Assembly: GCA_963691885.1 (NCBI GenBank)
Contig: OY829843.1
Coordinates: 4,402,001-4,466,000, forward strand
Source: G963691885 sp963691885
Lineage (GTDB): Bacteria; Pseudomonadota; Alphaproteobacteria; UBA8366; Aestuariispiraceae
Length of the DNA stretch: 64,000 nt
Reading direction: 5' to 3'
Position numbers and translations under genes: made by a program. Below the pieces are notes generated by a model. It searched no databases and was not told the DNA's origin. It was given only the letters and a program-made list of their open reading frames with translations. The first letter of the stretch is position 1. Every line of letters begins with the position of its first letter. Below are positions 25,638 through 34,687 of the stretch, piece by piece.

Positions 25638-27365
25638 TTATGCGTCGTCCAACCAGACCTGATCGAGCTGGTGGTAATATGTCGGATGCACCGAGAAGTT
25701 TTTCACCCGCTTGCTTACGGGCTTGAAGATTGAGCGCCACAATGGCTGACCAATCACATTCTCGTCCTGCAAGATCTTCTGGACTTTCTCCATCTTGGAC
25801 TTGCGTTCGTTTACATCCAGTGTTGCTTCCGCGTCATTCAATGCATTGTCGAAATCGGCATTCGCCATCTGTGTTTCGTTCCACGGAACGCTTGCACGAT
25901 AACCAAGCGACAGCACCATGGTACCCAGCGGACGGTGGGTCCAGGTTGTCAGACCGAACGGGGTCTTATCCCAGACTTCCCAATACTGGTTCGATGGCAT
26001 CTTGTTGATGTTCAGGTTGATGCCAGCGGGTGCACACTGCTCTTTAAACGCCTGACAGGCGAATGTTTCCCAAGGACCGTTTGTATCCCCGACATCAATG
26101 TCGATGGAAATGCCGTCCGGATAGCCGGCTTCCGCCAGCAGCGCTTTGGCCTTGGCAATGTCCGGCTTGAGTTCCGGCAGCTTGAAGTATTCCGGATGGA
26201 TCGGCGAAACGTGATGGTTTTCAGCCGGAACACCACGACCGCGATAAGCGATCTCAAGGATCTTGGCGTGGTCCATGGTGGCCAGAATGGCTGCGCGCAG
26301 TTTGGGATTATCAAACGGCTTTTCTGTAATGCGGAAACGCATGACACCGGTTTGGGCCGTCACTGCTTCGTAAACTTCAATGTTGGGCAGAGCACCCATA
26401 ACATCCAATTGGTCAATGCCCATTTGATAGAGCATATCAACCTGGTTAGATGCCATGGCGGCAACACCTGCACCGGAATCGTTACCCAGATCCAGCAGGG
26501 TCATCTGGTCAATGTGGAAATCGCCAGCCCACCAGTCACGGTCTTTGACCAGAACGGCCTTTTCACCCACCGAGAACTCTTCCAGGCGGAACGCACCGGT
26601 GCCGATCGGGTTTTTGGAGAGGTTTGCTTCATAATCAACGCCGAACCCGCGATGTGTAATCGCCGTCGGGTAGTTGTAGAAGTTCTCAGGCATCGCCAAA
26701 GAAGCCTGCTTCAGGTTGAGGCGGATTGTATAATCGTCGACCAGTTCAACGGCACCAGCAATTCCGCGTTTTTCCATGATGGGATTGCCGGAATCATCTT
26801 TCTTGCCGGTATCCACCTGCTCAACCATTGCGTCAAAAAGACCAAGGTTCGATGAACCGGTTGCCGGATCAAGCCAGCGATTGATCGTGGCGTAAACGTC
26901 ATTCGCATCGAACGTGTCACCGTTGCTCCACTTGATGCCTTTGCGGATGTTGAAGGTCCATGTCTTCAGATCTTCCGAAGCAGACCAGCTCTCTGCCAAG
27001 TAAGGACGGGTGATGTTGTCGACGCCTGTGCGGGTCAGATGCTCAATCATGAAACGCGCGATGTTCGAAGGCTCAACCCAGGAGAAACTGGCCGGATCGG
27101 TCATTTCCTGGATAGAGATGCCAATGCGCAGGTTGCCACCTTTCTTCGGTGTTCCCTGTGCACGCGCGCCAGAAACAAAAGACTGGCCCGTCAATTGGCC
27201 AGCCATCGCATATGCAGCGGTTGCGGACATGCCCAGCAGACAGGACTGACGCAGGAAATCACGCCGGCCAATCGTGCCGCGATAGAGCTGATCCGCCAGT
27301 TCAGGCAGATAAGCGTGAGTGTCATAGCCCAGACGTTTCGCGGCAGGGCCGATAATTTTTACCAT
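25638..27365 (-). CDS. Peptide-type ABC transporter substrate-binding protein (family 5), Tat signal
   Basis: Periplasmic solute-binding protein of about 575 residues in the DppA/OppA family. A twin-arginine motif GRRDFLRQS precedes a hydrophobic stretch (MSATAAYAMAG), so export by Tat is likely. Family features: LAESWSASEDLKTWTFNIRK, GIKWSNGDTFDANDV and the GTGAFRLEEF region. The ATG at 27365 is chosen because GGGAG lies eight bases upstream; an ATG 15 bases earlier is weaker. First gene of the transporter operon. The ligand may be a peptide or another compound. Confidence 0.88.
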   Translation of the reverse strand: MVKIIGPAAKRLGYDTHAYLPELADQLYRGTIGRRDFLRQSCLLGMSATAAYAMAGQLTGQSFVSGARAQGTPKKGGNLRIGISIQEMTDPASFSWVEPSNIARFMIEHLTRTGVDNITRPYLAESWSASEDLKTWTFNIRKGIKWSNGDTFDANDVYATINRWLDPATGSSNLGLFDAMVEQVDTGKKDDSGNPIMEKRGIAGAVELVDDYTIRLNLKQASLAMPENFYNYPTAITHRGFGVDYEANLSKNPIGTGAFRLEEFSVGEKAVLVKDRDWWAGDFHIDQMTLLDLGNDSGAGVAAMASNQVDMLYQMGIDQLDVMGALPNIEVYEAVTAQTGVMRFRITEKPFDNPKLRAAILATMDHAKILEIAYRGRGVPAENHHVSPIHPEYFKLPELKPDIAKAKALLAEAGYPDGISIDIDVGDTNGPWETFACQAFKEQCAPAGINLNINKMPSNQYWEVWDKTPFGLTTWTHRPLGTMVLSLGYRASVPWNETQMANADFDNALNDAEATLDVNERKSKMEKVQKILQDENVIGQPLWRSIFKPVSKRVKNFSVHPTYYHQLDQVWLDDA

Positions 27366-27694
27366 AGGTTTGTCTCCCATTCTTTCCCAATTCGTCGAGG
27401 AACCAAGGAAATTACGGGTTGCTACCGAAACATTTCACAGAGGAATCTGCCCCTCAATGAAAGTTGCCCCTTATCAGAAGCAAGGTACAAACCGCACTTG
27501 TCCCCAATTTGATGCTTTCGTTGTCTCGGTCGGCAAACATATGCCAACCCGATTTGTTGTTATTTCTCCCCTTTGAAGAGGGAGCGGCATCAAACCTGTT
27601 CCACGATTTCTAAAAAAGTATGGGGGCGCGATTGTGACCGAGTCAAACCTCATCTACCCGCAAAATGTAACAAACGCGTCACTCGTCGGGCAGT
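27366..27694. other. Intergenic region ahead of the transporter operon
   Basis: About 330 bp between the PhnD-like gene and the binding-protein gene, both reading leftward. It must contain the promoter of the transporter operon. I see no gene, repeat or clear operator; a weak CTCCC/GGGAG hairpin near 27568-27586 lacks a T-run. Confidence 0.4.
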
Positions 27695-28504
27695 TTACAA
27701 ATCAACGACACCTTTCTCAGCCGAAAACCACTCAATATTAGCGATAATCTTGTAGTCAGCGACGGTTAATGTCGCGAAATCGCCAAGCAGCAATTCATTG
27801 CACATTTTTATATTTTTTTGATCTTGAGTTGTATTTTTTAGGGCTTGCAGCAGCGCATCTCCAAGACGGTCATCCACGTGATGAGACATTACCAGGGGCA
27901 GTCCGGGGCAAAGAGGCCCTTCTTCAAGCACACGCACCCTCTCTATCGCCCCAGGTTGATGTTTCTCCAACAAAGAAAATGTCACGCAATCGACGCTGCA
28001 GAGGTCGGCCTCACCCGCCACAATGGCGCGCACACTCTTTATATGCTGTCCAGAGGCATGGCTGGAGCTGAAAAACCCATGTGGATTGTCCAGACCAGCA
28101 ACCATGCCACGAATGGAATTGTACCCTGATTGAGACCCCGTTTCATTGTAAACAAACCGACCGCCGCGCGCGTCTTCCAGACAGGTCCAGGGACTGTCAT
28201 CACGCACCAAAACAAGGTTACGATAATACGGACCATCGCAAAATCTGCTTTGATAACAGGGTGTTGCAACAAGCCTGGTCAGATCTTTCAGATGTTGAAT
28301 AAAGGGGTAGCCGCAGGTCTGACCAAGCAGAAGGTCTTTACCGAAAGCCTGTTCAAGGTCGAGCTCTGATCGATCAATCGACATGGGAAGCCCCTGCCCC
28401 ATCCCCATCTGGCACATATCTTCCCTGACGCATGCCCATAACCGATCGATGAAGGGCCGCATCGGGGGCAGATCATACATGCCAAGGCGAACACGATAGG
28501 CCAT
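27695..28504 (-). CDS. PhnD-like binding-protein fold, without signal peptide
   Basis: 269 residues resembling the PhnD group of phosphate/phosphonate-type periplasmic binding proteins: an N-terminal LGMYDLPPMRPFIDRLW strand, LLLGQTCGYPF, then FVYNETGSQSGYNSIRG and GEADLCSVDCVTFSLLE, which in the family surround the oxyanion. No signal peptide, lipobox or Tat motif is visible, so the protein may stay in the cytoplasm. It shares one base with the stop of the XRE regulator (TGATG) and so is co-translated with it. A ligand-sensing partner of that regulator is one possibility (inference). Confidence 0.75.
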   Translation of the reverse strand: MAYRVRLGMYDLPPMRPFIDRLWACVREDMCQMGMGQGLPMSIDRSELDLEQAFGKDLLLGQTCGYPFIQHLKDLTRLVATPCYQSRFCDGPYYRNLVLVRDDSPWTCLEDARGGRFVYNETGSQSGYNSIRGMVAGLDNPHGFFSSSHASGQHIKSVRAIVAGEADLCSVDCVTFSLLEKHQPGAIERVRVLEEGPLCPGLPLVMSHHVDDRLGDALLQALKNTTQDQKNIKMCNELLLGDFATLTVADYKIIANIEWFSAEKGVVDL

Positions 28505-29370
28505 CAGTCAGCCACCTTCGTCTTTAACGCACCGACGAAGGTTGAAACTTCATTCGACTGAATAACCGCCGCCCGAATCAGATCATCAAAATGATCCGTC
28601 AACGTTCGAACATGATCCCGTGTGGTGAAGGCAAAATACATCTGGCCCATATAAATGGCGGCGCGCTGACGCCCGAAGATCGTGTAAGGCGCTGCGTAAT
28701 GCGTGAGACCATCAAATAGGAACAGGCGCAGCTTCGGGTATAGCTCCTGCAAGAGGGATTGCATCTCCTCCAGCTGCGCCAGCCTGTGTTCTTTTGATAT
28801 TCCCTGCCACAGCCCTGTGCCCGCGGCGTAAGTCTCCAACCGCTGTCGGGGTAGACAGATTTCCATATCGGCATCGGGCAGACGGGAAAAACGGCGCTTG
28901 TCTCTGGAGGCGGTGATCGCCTGTTTCGGGCTTTTCACGGCATAGTCGCGAAATTCGTGATTGAGCGTCGCCTCGGTTTTCATGAGATCCGGCAAGGTAG
29001 ACGGAACATAACGGATCTTTGTCCCGACCGCTTCGTCATGCCAGCGCGCTAGGTTTTCATCCACGGGTGTTTTGGTCAGAGGGGCGATTTCAATTGATTC
29101 TCTCAGGATTGCCGCCTGGGTCCGCTCATCCCCTGAAAGGCCCAAAAGCCAATCCATGCTGATCTGCAAGCAACGCGCAATTGCCGCAACGGTCTCAGCG
29201 CGGGGCAGACGCTGCCCCTCACCCTTCAACAGTTGAGACAGGGTCGAACGATCAATCCCGGCTTGCCGGGCCAGTTCAGACTGCGAGATTTCAACCCGAT
29301 CCATAGCGCGTTCCAGACGGTTCCGGAATGTCAGGACCGTATCATGCCGGTCATCCGTACGAACTTGCAT
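28504..29370 (-). CDS. XRE-family transcriptional regulator with a large C-terminal domain
   Basis: 288 residues. Residues about 12-75 are a lambda-repressor-like HTH: RVEISQSELARQAGIDRSTL, SQLLKGEGQRLPR, and the following helices ending MDWLLGL. The C-terminal 200 residues have no named motif I can assign; the layout recalls HTH proteins with a DUF5753-type sensing domain, but this is a weak likeness. A perfect 14-bp inverted repeat starts 20 bp upstream, a good candidate for its own operator. Divergent from the desaturase-like gene. Confidence 0.8.
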   Translation of the reverse strand: MQVRTDDRHDTVLTFRNRLERAMDRVEISQSELARQAGIDRSTLSQLLKGEGQRLPRAETVAAIARCLQISMDWLLGLSGDERTQAAILRESIEIAPLTKTPVDENLARWHDEAVGTKIRYVPSTLPDLMKTEATLNHEFRDYAVKSPKQAITASRDKRRFSRLPDADMEICLPRQRLETYAAGTGLWQGISKEHRLAQLEEMQSLLQELYPKLRLFLFDGLTHYAAPYTIFGRQRAAIYMGQMYFAFTTRDHVRTLTDHFDDLIRAAVIQSNEVSTFVGALKTKVAD

Positions 29371-29389
29371 TCAATTCCCAATCAATCAT

Positions 29390-29428
29390 TTGTTTAGTAA
29401 AATAACAGATAATGATTTTACTAAACAA
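29390..29428. promoter_or_regulatory. Perfect 14-bp inverted repeat, candidate operator of the XRE regulator
   Basis: TTGTTTAGTAAAAT at 29390-29403 and its exact complement ATTTTACTAAACAA at 29415-29428, separated by 11 bases. It lies in the 127-bp gap between the regulator (start 29370) and the desaturase-like gene (start 29498). Arm centres are 25 bp apart. No T-run follows, so an operator is more likely than a terminator. Confidence 0.75.
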
Positions 29429-29497
29429 TATTTCCTAAAAATTACAACTCAAACATTGTGGAACCGGCCGCATTTTCTTCATCCTGCTTGGTGACGA

Positions 29498-30463
29498 TTG
29501 ATCAACAGACCACAGGAAACCGCCGAATTGTCCGAAGCTCCTCTTTCCCAGAGAAACAGATCCGCAAAACCGGGATTTGAAGGCCCAACCTGGGTTTTGA
29601 TCACTGCGATCTATGGGGCTTGGTTGCTGCTGACCTGGAATTTTGACGCGGTGCCCGCTTGGCTGGGAATTCCCCTAGCCGCGCTCCTGATATGCTGGCA
29701 CGGGCATTTGCAGCACGAGATCATCCATGGGCATCCAACAAAGTCCACATGGATCAACAACTTCATTGGTCACTGGCCCCTTGCTCTCTGGCTCCCTTAT
29801 CGGATCTACAAACGCCAACACCTGGCCCATCACAAGAGCGCGGTTCTCACATCCCCAGAATGGGACCCGGAATCCTTCTTTGTAACGGATCTTGCCTGGG
29901 GAAAGATGGGACCGTTCCACCGTTGGCTCAGACGTAAAAATATGTGCTTTGCCGGACGTATGCTTGTTGGTCCGGCCTTCGTGCTGATGGATTTTGCCAA
30001 AGCCCAGGTTCAATCCTGGAAATCAAAGGAACCACAACAGATCAGGGATTGGGCGTTTCACCTGCCATCCATGTTACTCGTTTTGGTTTGGATCACCGTT
30101 GTTTGCGACATTCCGCTCTGGCTTTATGCCGTCTGCTTCATCTATCCGGGGCTGTCTCTGACACTCATACGATCTTTTGTGGAACATCGCCCGGCCGGGC
30201 GGCAGAGGCTGCGCACAGCCATTGTTGAGGGGTCAATTTTGTCGCGGTTATTGTTCCTTAACAACAACCTGCATGTGGTTCATCACTACAGTCCGGGTCT
30301 CGCCTGGTACAAAATTCCGCGACTCTATCAACGGAACAGAGAACAATTCCAGGTCCAGAATGATGGCTATGTATTTTCCGGATACGATGTAGTGGTTCGG
30401 AAATTCCTGTTCAAACCACTCGCAAATCCAGTCGCAGACAACACGATCCAAACGCCGCATTAG
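29498..30463 (+). CDS. Fatty acid desaturase-family membrane di-iron protein
   Basis: 321 residues with several hydrophobic segments and the three histidine clusters of membrane di-iron oxygenases/desaturases: HLQHEIIHGH (about 71-80), RQHLAHH (about 107-113) and LHVVHH (about 262-267). Members include acyl-lipid desaturases, beta-carotene ketolases/hydroxylases and alkane hydroxylases; the substrate is undecided. The start is uncertain: the first codon in frame is TTG at 29498, with no strong ribosome site. Divergent from the XRE regulator. Confidence 0.8.
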   Translation: MINRPQETAELSEAPLSQRNRSAKPGFEGPTWVLITAIYGAWLLLTWNFDAVPAWLGIPLAALLICWHGHLQHEIIHGHPTKSTWINNFIGHWPLALWLPYRIYKRQHLAHHKSAVLTSPEWDPESFFVTDLAWGKMGPFHRWLRRKNMCFAGRMLVGPAFVLMDFAKAQVQSWKSKEPQQIRDWAFHLPSMLLVLVWITVVCDIPLWLYAVCFIYPGLSLTLIRSFVEHRPAGRQRLRTAIVEGSILSRLLFLNNNLHVVHHYSPGLAWYKIPRLYQRNREQFQVQNDGYVFSGYDVVVRKFLFKPLANPVADNTIQTPH

Positions 30464-30470
30464 TTCTAAT

Positions 30471-30947
30471 TCAAAAAATTTGCCGCAATAGAGGTCCGAT
30501 CGGCTCAAAACCGGCCTTGATATAGAACTGATAATTTCTGGCAAACCGTTTTGGGTCCGGCGCATTGACTTGCAGGCGTGTCCAACCGCGCTGTCTGGCA
30601 ACGTCCCGTGCATCATCCAGTAGCAAACGGCCAACCCCGGAGGACCGCCATTCGGGTGTCACATAAAGTTCCTGAATGTCACCGTAGGTGCCAAAAGCAA
30701 AATGCGACCGAGCTCCGGAAAACGTGATCAGCCCGATTGGCCCGGCCACGGTCGGGGTCTCGACAAGACGGCAAACGAACCCTTCCCGCTTGCCAAGCAA
30801 ATCATTCGCAATTTCTGTGTACCGCTCAAGATCCGCTTTGGTCTCACCCAATTCAACCAGCAACGCATAGATCATCGCGCCGACAACAGCCGCATCGTCC
30901 GATCCGGCGTCACGCGGTTTAAATTCAGATTGCCCGGGGCTGGCCAT
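30471..30947 (-). CDS. GNAT-family N-acetyltransferase
   Basis: 158 residues. The acetyl-CoA site is visible as IQELYVTPEWRSSGVGRLLLD (motif A, R/Q-x-x-G-x-G/A), followed by ARQRGWTRLQVNAP and a C-terminal FYIKAGFEPIG. Such enzymes acetylate small amines or proteins. It follows the enolase-superfamily gene after only two bases, so the two form an operon. It converges with the desaturase-like gene, seven bases away. Confidence 0.85.
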   Translation of the reverse strand: MASPGQSEFKPRDAGSDDAAVVGAMIYALLVELGETKADLERYTEIANDLLGKREGFVCRLVETPTVAGPIGLITFSGARSHFAFGTYGDIQELYVTPEWRSSGVGRLLLDDARDVARQRGWTRLQVNAPDPKRFARNYQFYIKAGFEPIGPLLRQIF

Positions 30948-30949
30948 AT

Positions 30950-32062
30950 TCAGCCAACCCGCGTGTCGTCAAGAATGTCTTCGTTGAGAACGATCCCAAA
31001 TCCAGCGGCATCGGACAGATTAATCCAGCCTTTGTCATCGGTCAGGATCGGTTTGCGCAAAACAAAGTCCCGGCGTTCAGCCGTCCATTCCGGCGGATCG
31101 ATCGGGTATTCGATATAGGGTGCGCCGCCCAATCCCGCCGTCAAATGAATATTGGCAACCAGACCGACACCATTCCCCCAGGTATGCGGGGTGAAAATGA
31201 TGCCGTTTTCCTTTGCGATCCGCCCGACACGATGCAGACCGGTAATCCCCCCCGTTACTGCGCAATCAGGCTGCAAGACGTCAAGGCAGCGACGTTCTAT
31301 CAGGGTCGTAAGCTCATACATCTCGCGGGTCATCTCGGCCCCGGCAATCTTCAACCCGGTTGCTGCCCTCAAAGACGCCATCCCCGCATAATCTCCACGA
31401 TGCAGGGGTTCTTCCATCCAGTACACACCAAGGTCTTCCAGCCTGCGGGCAACCCCGAGAGCCTGTTGAAAGGTCCAGGGTTCGGCGACGTCCCAGGGCA
31501 TCCGCCATCCCTGATTGCAATCGACCATCAGGTCGATCTGATCGCCAATCCGATCCCGCACCTGTTTAAGCGCGTCCAGATCCTCTTCAATATCAGGCCG
31601 GCTGAACCTGATTTTTATCGCCGGGAATCCCATACCGACCAGTTTATCCACCTGTTCTGCCATCTGTTTCGGCGTCCGCAAGACGCCTGTTGATGCATAG
31701 GCGCGAACCCGCCCCTCACTGCCCCCGAGAAGGCGGTATACCGGCTTTCCCTTGATCTTCCCGGCCAGGTCCCAGAGTGCTAGGTCAATCGGCCAGGGGC
31801 GCCCGACATGAAACGCGATGTTTTCCAGAACCCCGAAATTGCGATCCATATCCAGCGGGCTGTGCCCGACAAACAAGTCGAGGTAATCCTCAACCCCCGC
31901 CATCGCGTCACCTGACCCGATACCGACATGCCCACTATCGCAGTGAACCTTCACGATGTCCGTGCGGAACCGTGTCCTGGGTCGGCTGTCCCAAGACGGG
32001 GGAAAAGCGGGATCCAAAGGCAATTCGTGTCGCGAGATTTCAATGTTGGTAATGGCAACCAT
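30950..32062 (-). CDS. Enolase superfamily enzyme (mandelate racemase/muconate lactonizing group)
   Basis: 370 residues with the capping domain (1-130) and TIM barrel (about 135-340). Likely metal ligands and bases: IKIRF (the K-x-K/R position), LMVDCNQGW (Asp), YWMEEPL (Glu), KIAGAEM (Glu), and QPDCAVTGGIT near the C-terminal catalytic His in TPHTWGNG. The His/Asp arrangement is that of the mandelate racemase subgroup, often sugar-acid dehydratases. The downstream GNAT gene is coupled. The exact substrate is unknown. Confidence 0.85.
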   Translation of the reverse strand: MVAITNIEISRHELPLDPAFPPSWDSRPRTRFRTDIVKVHCDSGHVGIGSGDAMAGVEDYLDLFVGHSPLDMDRNFGVLENIAFHVGRPWPIDLALWDLAGKIKGKPVYRLLGGSEGRVRAYASTGVLRTPKQMAEQVDKLVGMGFPAIKIRFSRPDIEEDLDALKQVRDRIGDQIDLMVDCNQGWRMPWDVAEPWTFQQALGVARRLEDLGVYWMEEPLHRGDYAGMASLRAATGLKIAGAEMTREMYELTTLIERRCLDVLQPDCAVTGGITGLHRVGRIAKENGIIFTPHTWGNGVGLVANIHLTAGLGGAPYIEYPIDPPEWTAERRDFVLRKPILTDDKGWINLSDAAGFGIVLNEDILDDTRVG

Positions 32063-32230
32063 ACTGGACGGGGATCCTTCAGAGGTGACGTTTGTGACGC
32101 AGCGTTAAATGCTCTGTGACGGTTCCTCTTTCCTGCCCTAAGCTCTTGCTATGGGCAAGCACGCAGGGCCAAAATACCGGGACTTTTGTTGATCTTCCCC
32201 AGATCATTGAATCCAGGATGCCCGACCCCA

Positions 32231-32863
32231 ATGACAACCAAACATCCAAGTAAAGTCGAGGTTCTGTCGAAAAAGACGGTCTATCGCGGCTATTTTCAGC
32301 TTGATGAATATGTCCTGCAGCACGACACCTATGACGGCGGGACTAGCGCCCAACTGAACCGCGAGGTTTTTGAACGCGGATCTGCCGCCTATTGCCTGCC
32401 TTATGATCCAGTTCTCGATCGCGTTGTTCTGATTGAGCAGTTCCGACCCGGTGCCTTTGCGGCCGGCATGTCCAACCCCTGGATGATCGAGGTTGTGGCC
32501 GGTGTCATCGAAGACGGAGAAACGCCCGACGAGGTCGCGCGACGGGAATGTCAGGAAGAAGCAGGGGTCACAATTGGTGATCTTTACTTCGCAACTCAAT
32601 TAATGCCATCCCCCGGTGCTTGTTCTGAAGTGTCGGATATCTATATCGGACGGGTCGACAGTACGGATGTGGGCGGGATATTCGGCCTGAAAGAGGAAGG
32701 CGAAGATATCCGGGTCTATACCCTCCCCCTCGAAGAAGCGCTTGCCCAGGTGGATAGCGGCGTCATCAACAATGGGGGAACCATCGTCAGCATTCTGTGG
32801 TTGTCACGCCATCGTGAGAAGATAATCGAGGCCTGGGGTCTTACCTCTCATCCAGGTCAATAA
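32231..32863 (+). CDS. Nudix hydrolase, ADP-ribose pyrophosphatase-like
   Basis: 210 residues. The Nudix box is GVIEDGETPDEVARRECQEE followed by AG, a full match to G-x5-E-x7-REU-x-EE-x-G-U. The sequence around it (VVLIEQFRPGAF, PWMIEVVAG, LMPSPGACSE) fits the NudF/ADP-ribose pyrophosphatase group. The ATG at 32231 is chosen because the domain starts soon after; upstream frame is not conserved. Its stop overlaps or abuts the beginning of the cysteine synthase gene, so they are probably an operon. Confidence 0.88.
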   Translation: MTTKHPSKVEVLSKKTVYRGYFQLDEYVLQHDTYDGGTSAQLNREVFERGSAAYCLPYDPVLDRVVLIEQFRPGAFAAGMSNPWMIEVVAGVIEDGETPDEVARRECQEEAGVTIGDLYFATQLMPSPGACSEVSDIYIGRVDSTDVGGIFGLKEEGEDIRVYTLPLEEALAQVDSGVINNGGTIVSILWLSRHREKIIEAWGLTSHPGQ

Positions 32864-32886
32864 TGAAACAAAGCAAAGGCAGACTT

Positions 32887-33888
32887 ATGTCCGTAAGAGA
32901 AGATTTTGTTGATACAATTGGAAACACCCCCCTTATTAAGCTGAAAAAAGCGTCCGAAGAGACGGGCTGCACCATTCTGGGTAAGGCTGAGTTCCTGAAC
33001 CCCGGCGGTTCTGTAAAGGACCGGGCCGCCAAACATATCATTCTGGATGCGGAAGAACGCGGTGACCTGAAACCTGGCGGTGTCATTGTTGAGGGCACTG
33101 CCGGCAATACGGGGATTGGCCTTGCGCTGGTTGCAAATGCACGTGGCTATCGCACCGTCATTGTCATTCCCGAGACCCAGAGTCAGGAAAAGAAAGACAT
33201 GCTGCGCCTGTGTGGGGCCGAGCTGCGCGAAAACGTAGCCGCACCATTCAAAGACCCGCGGAACTATGTCCATACCGCTCGGAACCTTGCCGAGGAAATG
33301 GGCAAGACCGAGGCCAATGGCGTACTTTACGCGAACCAGTGGGACAACCTCTCGAACCGCAACGCTCATATCCGCTCAACCGGCCCGGAAATCTGGGAGC
33401 AGACCAACGGCACAATTGACGGTTTCATCTGTGCTGTTGGAACAGGCGGCACGTTGGCAGGTACAGCGGAATATTTGCGGTCCAAGAAACAGGACATCGT
33501 GATCGGTCTTGCCGATCCGATGGGGGCCGCGATGTACAACTACTTCACAAAAGGCGAGCTAAGCAGCGAAGGCGGCAGTATCACTGAGGGGATCGGTCAG
33601 GGACGCATTACCGGGAATCTGGAAGGGTTAACGGTCGACAAACCGTTCCGCGTTGAAGATCCGGAATGGCTTCCGGTCTGTTTCGACCTGATGCAGCATG
33701 AAGGTCTGTTGATGGGCGGGTCGGCCGCCCTGAACGTAATGGGGGCGATCAAGCTTGCACGGGAACTGGGGCCGGGCCATACCATTGTGACGATCCTTTG
33801 CGATGGTGGGCGGCGCTATCAGTCGAAGCTGTTCAATCCGACCTTCCTCAAAGAAAAAGGGCTGCCATACCCAGAATGGCTTGCCTGA
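32887..33888 (+). CDS. Cysteine synthase family PLP enzyme (CysK-like)
   Basis: 333 residues of the O-acetylserine sulfhydrylase/cystathionine beta-synthase family. PLP lysine in NPGGSVKDRAA (about 40-50), phosphate loop GTAGNTGIGLA, and the GTGGTLAGTAEYLR glycine loop. The ATG at 32887 has AAAGG seven to eight bases upstream; an ATG at 32863, overlapping the Nudix stop, is a second option. It would make cysteine from O-acetylserine and sulfide, though cystathionine or cysteate synthesis by a relative cannot be excluded. It opens a run of sulfur and amino-acid genes. Confidence 0.87.
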   Translation: MSVREDFVDTIGNTPLIKLKKASEETGCTILGKAEFLNPGGSVKDRAAKHIILDAEERGDLKPGGVIVEGTAGNTGIGLALVANARGYRTVIVIPETQSQEKKDMLRLCGAELRENVAAPFKDPRNYVHTARNLAEEMGKTEANGVLYANQWDNLSNRNAHIRSTGPEIWEQTNGTIDGFICAVGTGGTLAGTAEYLRSKKQDIVIGLADPMGAAMYNYFTKGELSSEGGSITEGIGQGRITGNLEGLTVDKPFRVEDPEWLPVCFDLMQHEGLLMGGSAALNVMGAIKLARELGPGHTIVTILCDGGRRYQSKLFNPTFLKEKGLPYPEWLA

Positions 33889-33919
33889 AGAAAAGTCTTA
33901 GTCACCGGGAGAAACCAAA

Positions 33920-34627
33920 ATGACCACCCTGTTATTTCGGGATGATGCCTATCAAACGGAATGCCGTGCAACGGTCACGGCCGTGAACGACCGTGGCGGC
34001 ATCACCCTCGATCAAACGCTGTTCTACTACACAAGTGGGGGTCAACCCGGTGACAAAGGCGTACTGGTAACCGATGAAGGGACCGAAATCCGGATCGCCA
34101 CAACGGTTAAAGCGGATGGCGAAGTCATTCATGTGCCGGAAGAAGGTCAGGCGCTGCCGAAACCGGGTACAGAGATTGCGGTCAAGATCGACTGGGAAAA
34201 CAGGCACAAACTGATGCGGATGCATACAGCGATGCATCTTGTCTGCTCTATCGTGCCTTGCGGCGTCACAGGCGGACAGGTTGGGCTGGACAAGAGCCGT
34301 CTGGATTTCGATATCGGCGAACACACGCTCGACAAGGAACACATGACGGCTGAATTGAACCGGTTGATCAGCGAAGATCACGCGGTCAGCGCCATGTGGA
34401 TTACCGATGAGGAACTGGACGCCAGTCCCGACCTTGTACGGACCATGTCGGTCCAACCGCCGCGGGGATCGGGCAAGATACGCCTGCTGAGAATTGGTGA
34501 GTCGGTTGATCTTCAGCCTTGCGGCGGCACCCATGTCGCCAAGACCGGCGAAATCGGGCCGATGACCGTTTCGAAAATCGAAAACAAAGGAAAAAGAAAC
34601 CGTCGCGTAAACATCGTTTTCGCTTAG
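33920..34627 (+). CDS. Alanyl-tRNA editing protein, AlaX-like
   Basis: Free-standing trans-editing factor that hydrolyses Ser-tRNA(Ala) or Gly-tRNA(Ala). 235 residues, homologous to the editing domain of AlaRS. Zinc ligands are visible as HTAMH (HxxxH, about 99-103) and in CGGTHVAKTGEIGP (Cys and His, about 200-213). The N-terminal YYTSGGQPGDKG matches the AlaRS editing core. It follows the cysteine synthase gene by 31 bases. The length fits the AlaX-M type. Confidence 0.88.
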   Translation: MTTLLFRDDAYQTECRATVTAVNDRGGITLDQTLFYYTSGGQPGDKGVLVTDEGTEIRIATTVKADGEVIHVPEEGQALPKPGTEIAVKIDWENRHKLMRMHTAMHLVCSIVPCGVTGGQVGLDKSRLDFDIGEHTLDKEHMTAELNRLISEDHAVSAMWITDEELDASPDLVRTMSVQPPRGSGKIRLLRIGESVDLQPCGGTHVAKTGEIGPMTVSKIENKGKRNRRVNIVFA

Positions 34628-34687
34628 GCCTGCTGAAAGGTCAGCTTCAAGAACTGGCGAAGGTCTCAATGTCTAGGGGGAAGTTTC

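Noticed and set aside
25935..26855. A 306-codon forward frame within the binding-protein gene
   Set aside because: Antisense shadow of the family 5 binding protein; no conserved motif of its own.
27568..27586. CTCCC/GGGAG hairpin downstream of the PhnD-like gene
   Set aside because: Only five pairs and no T-run on either strand.
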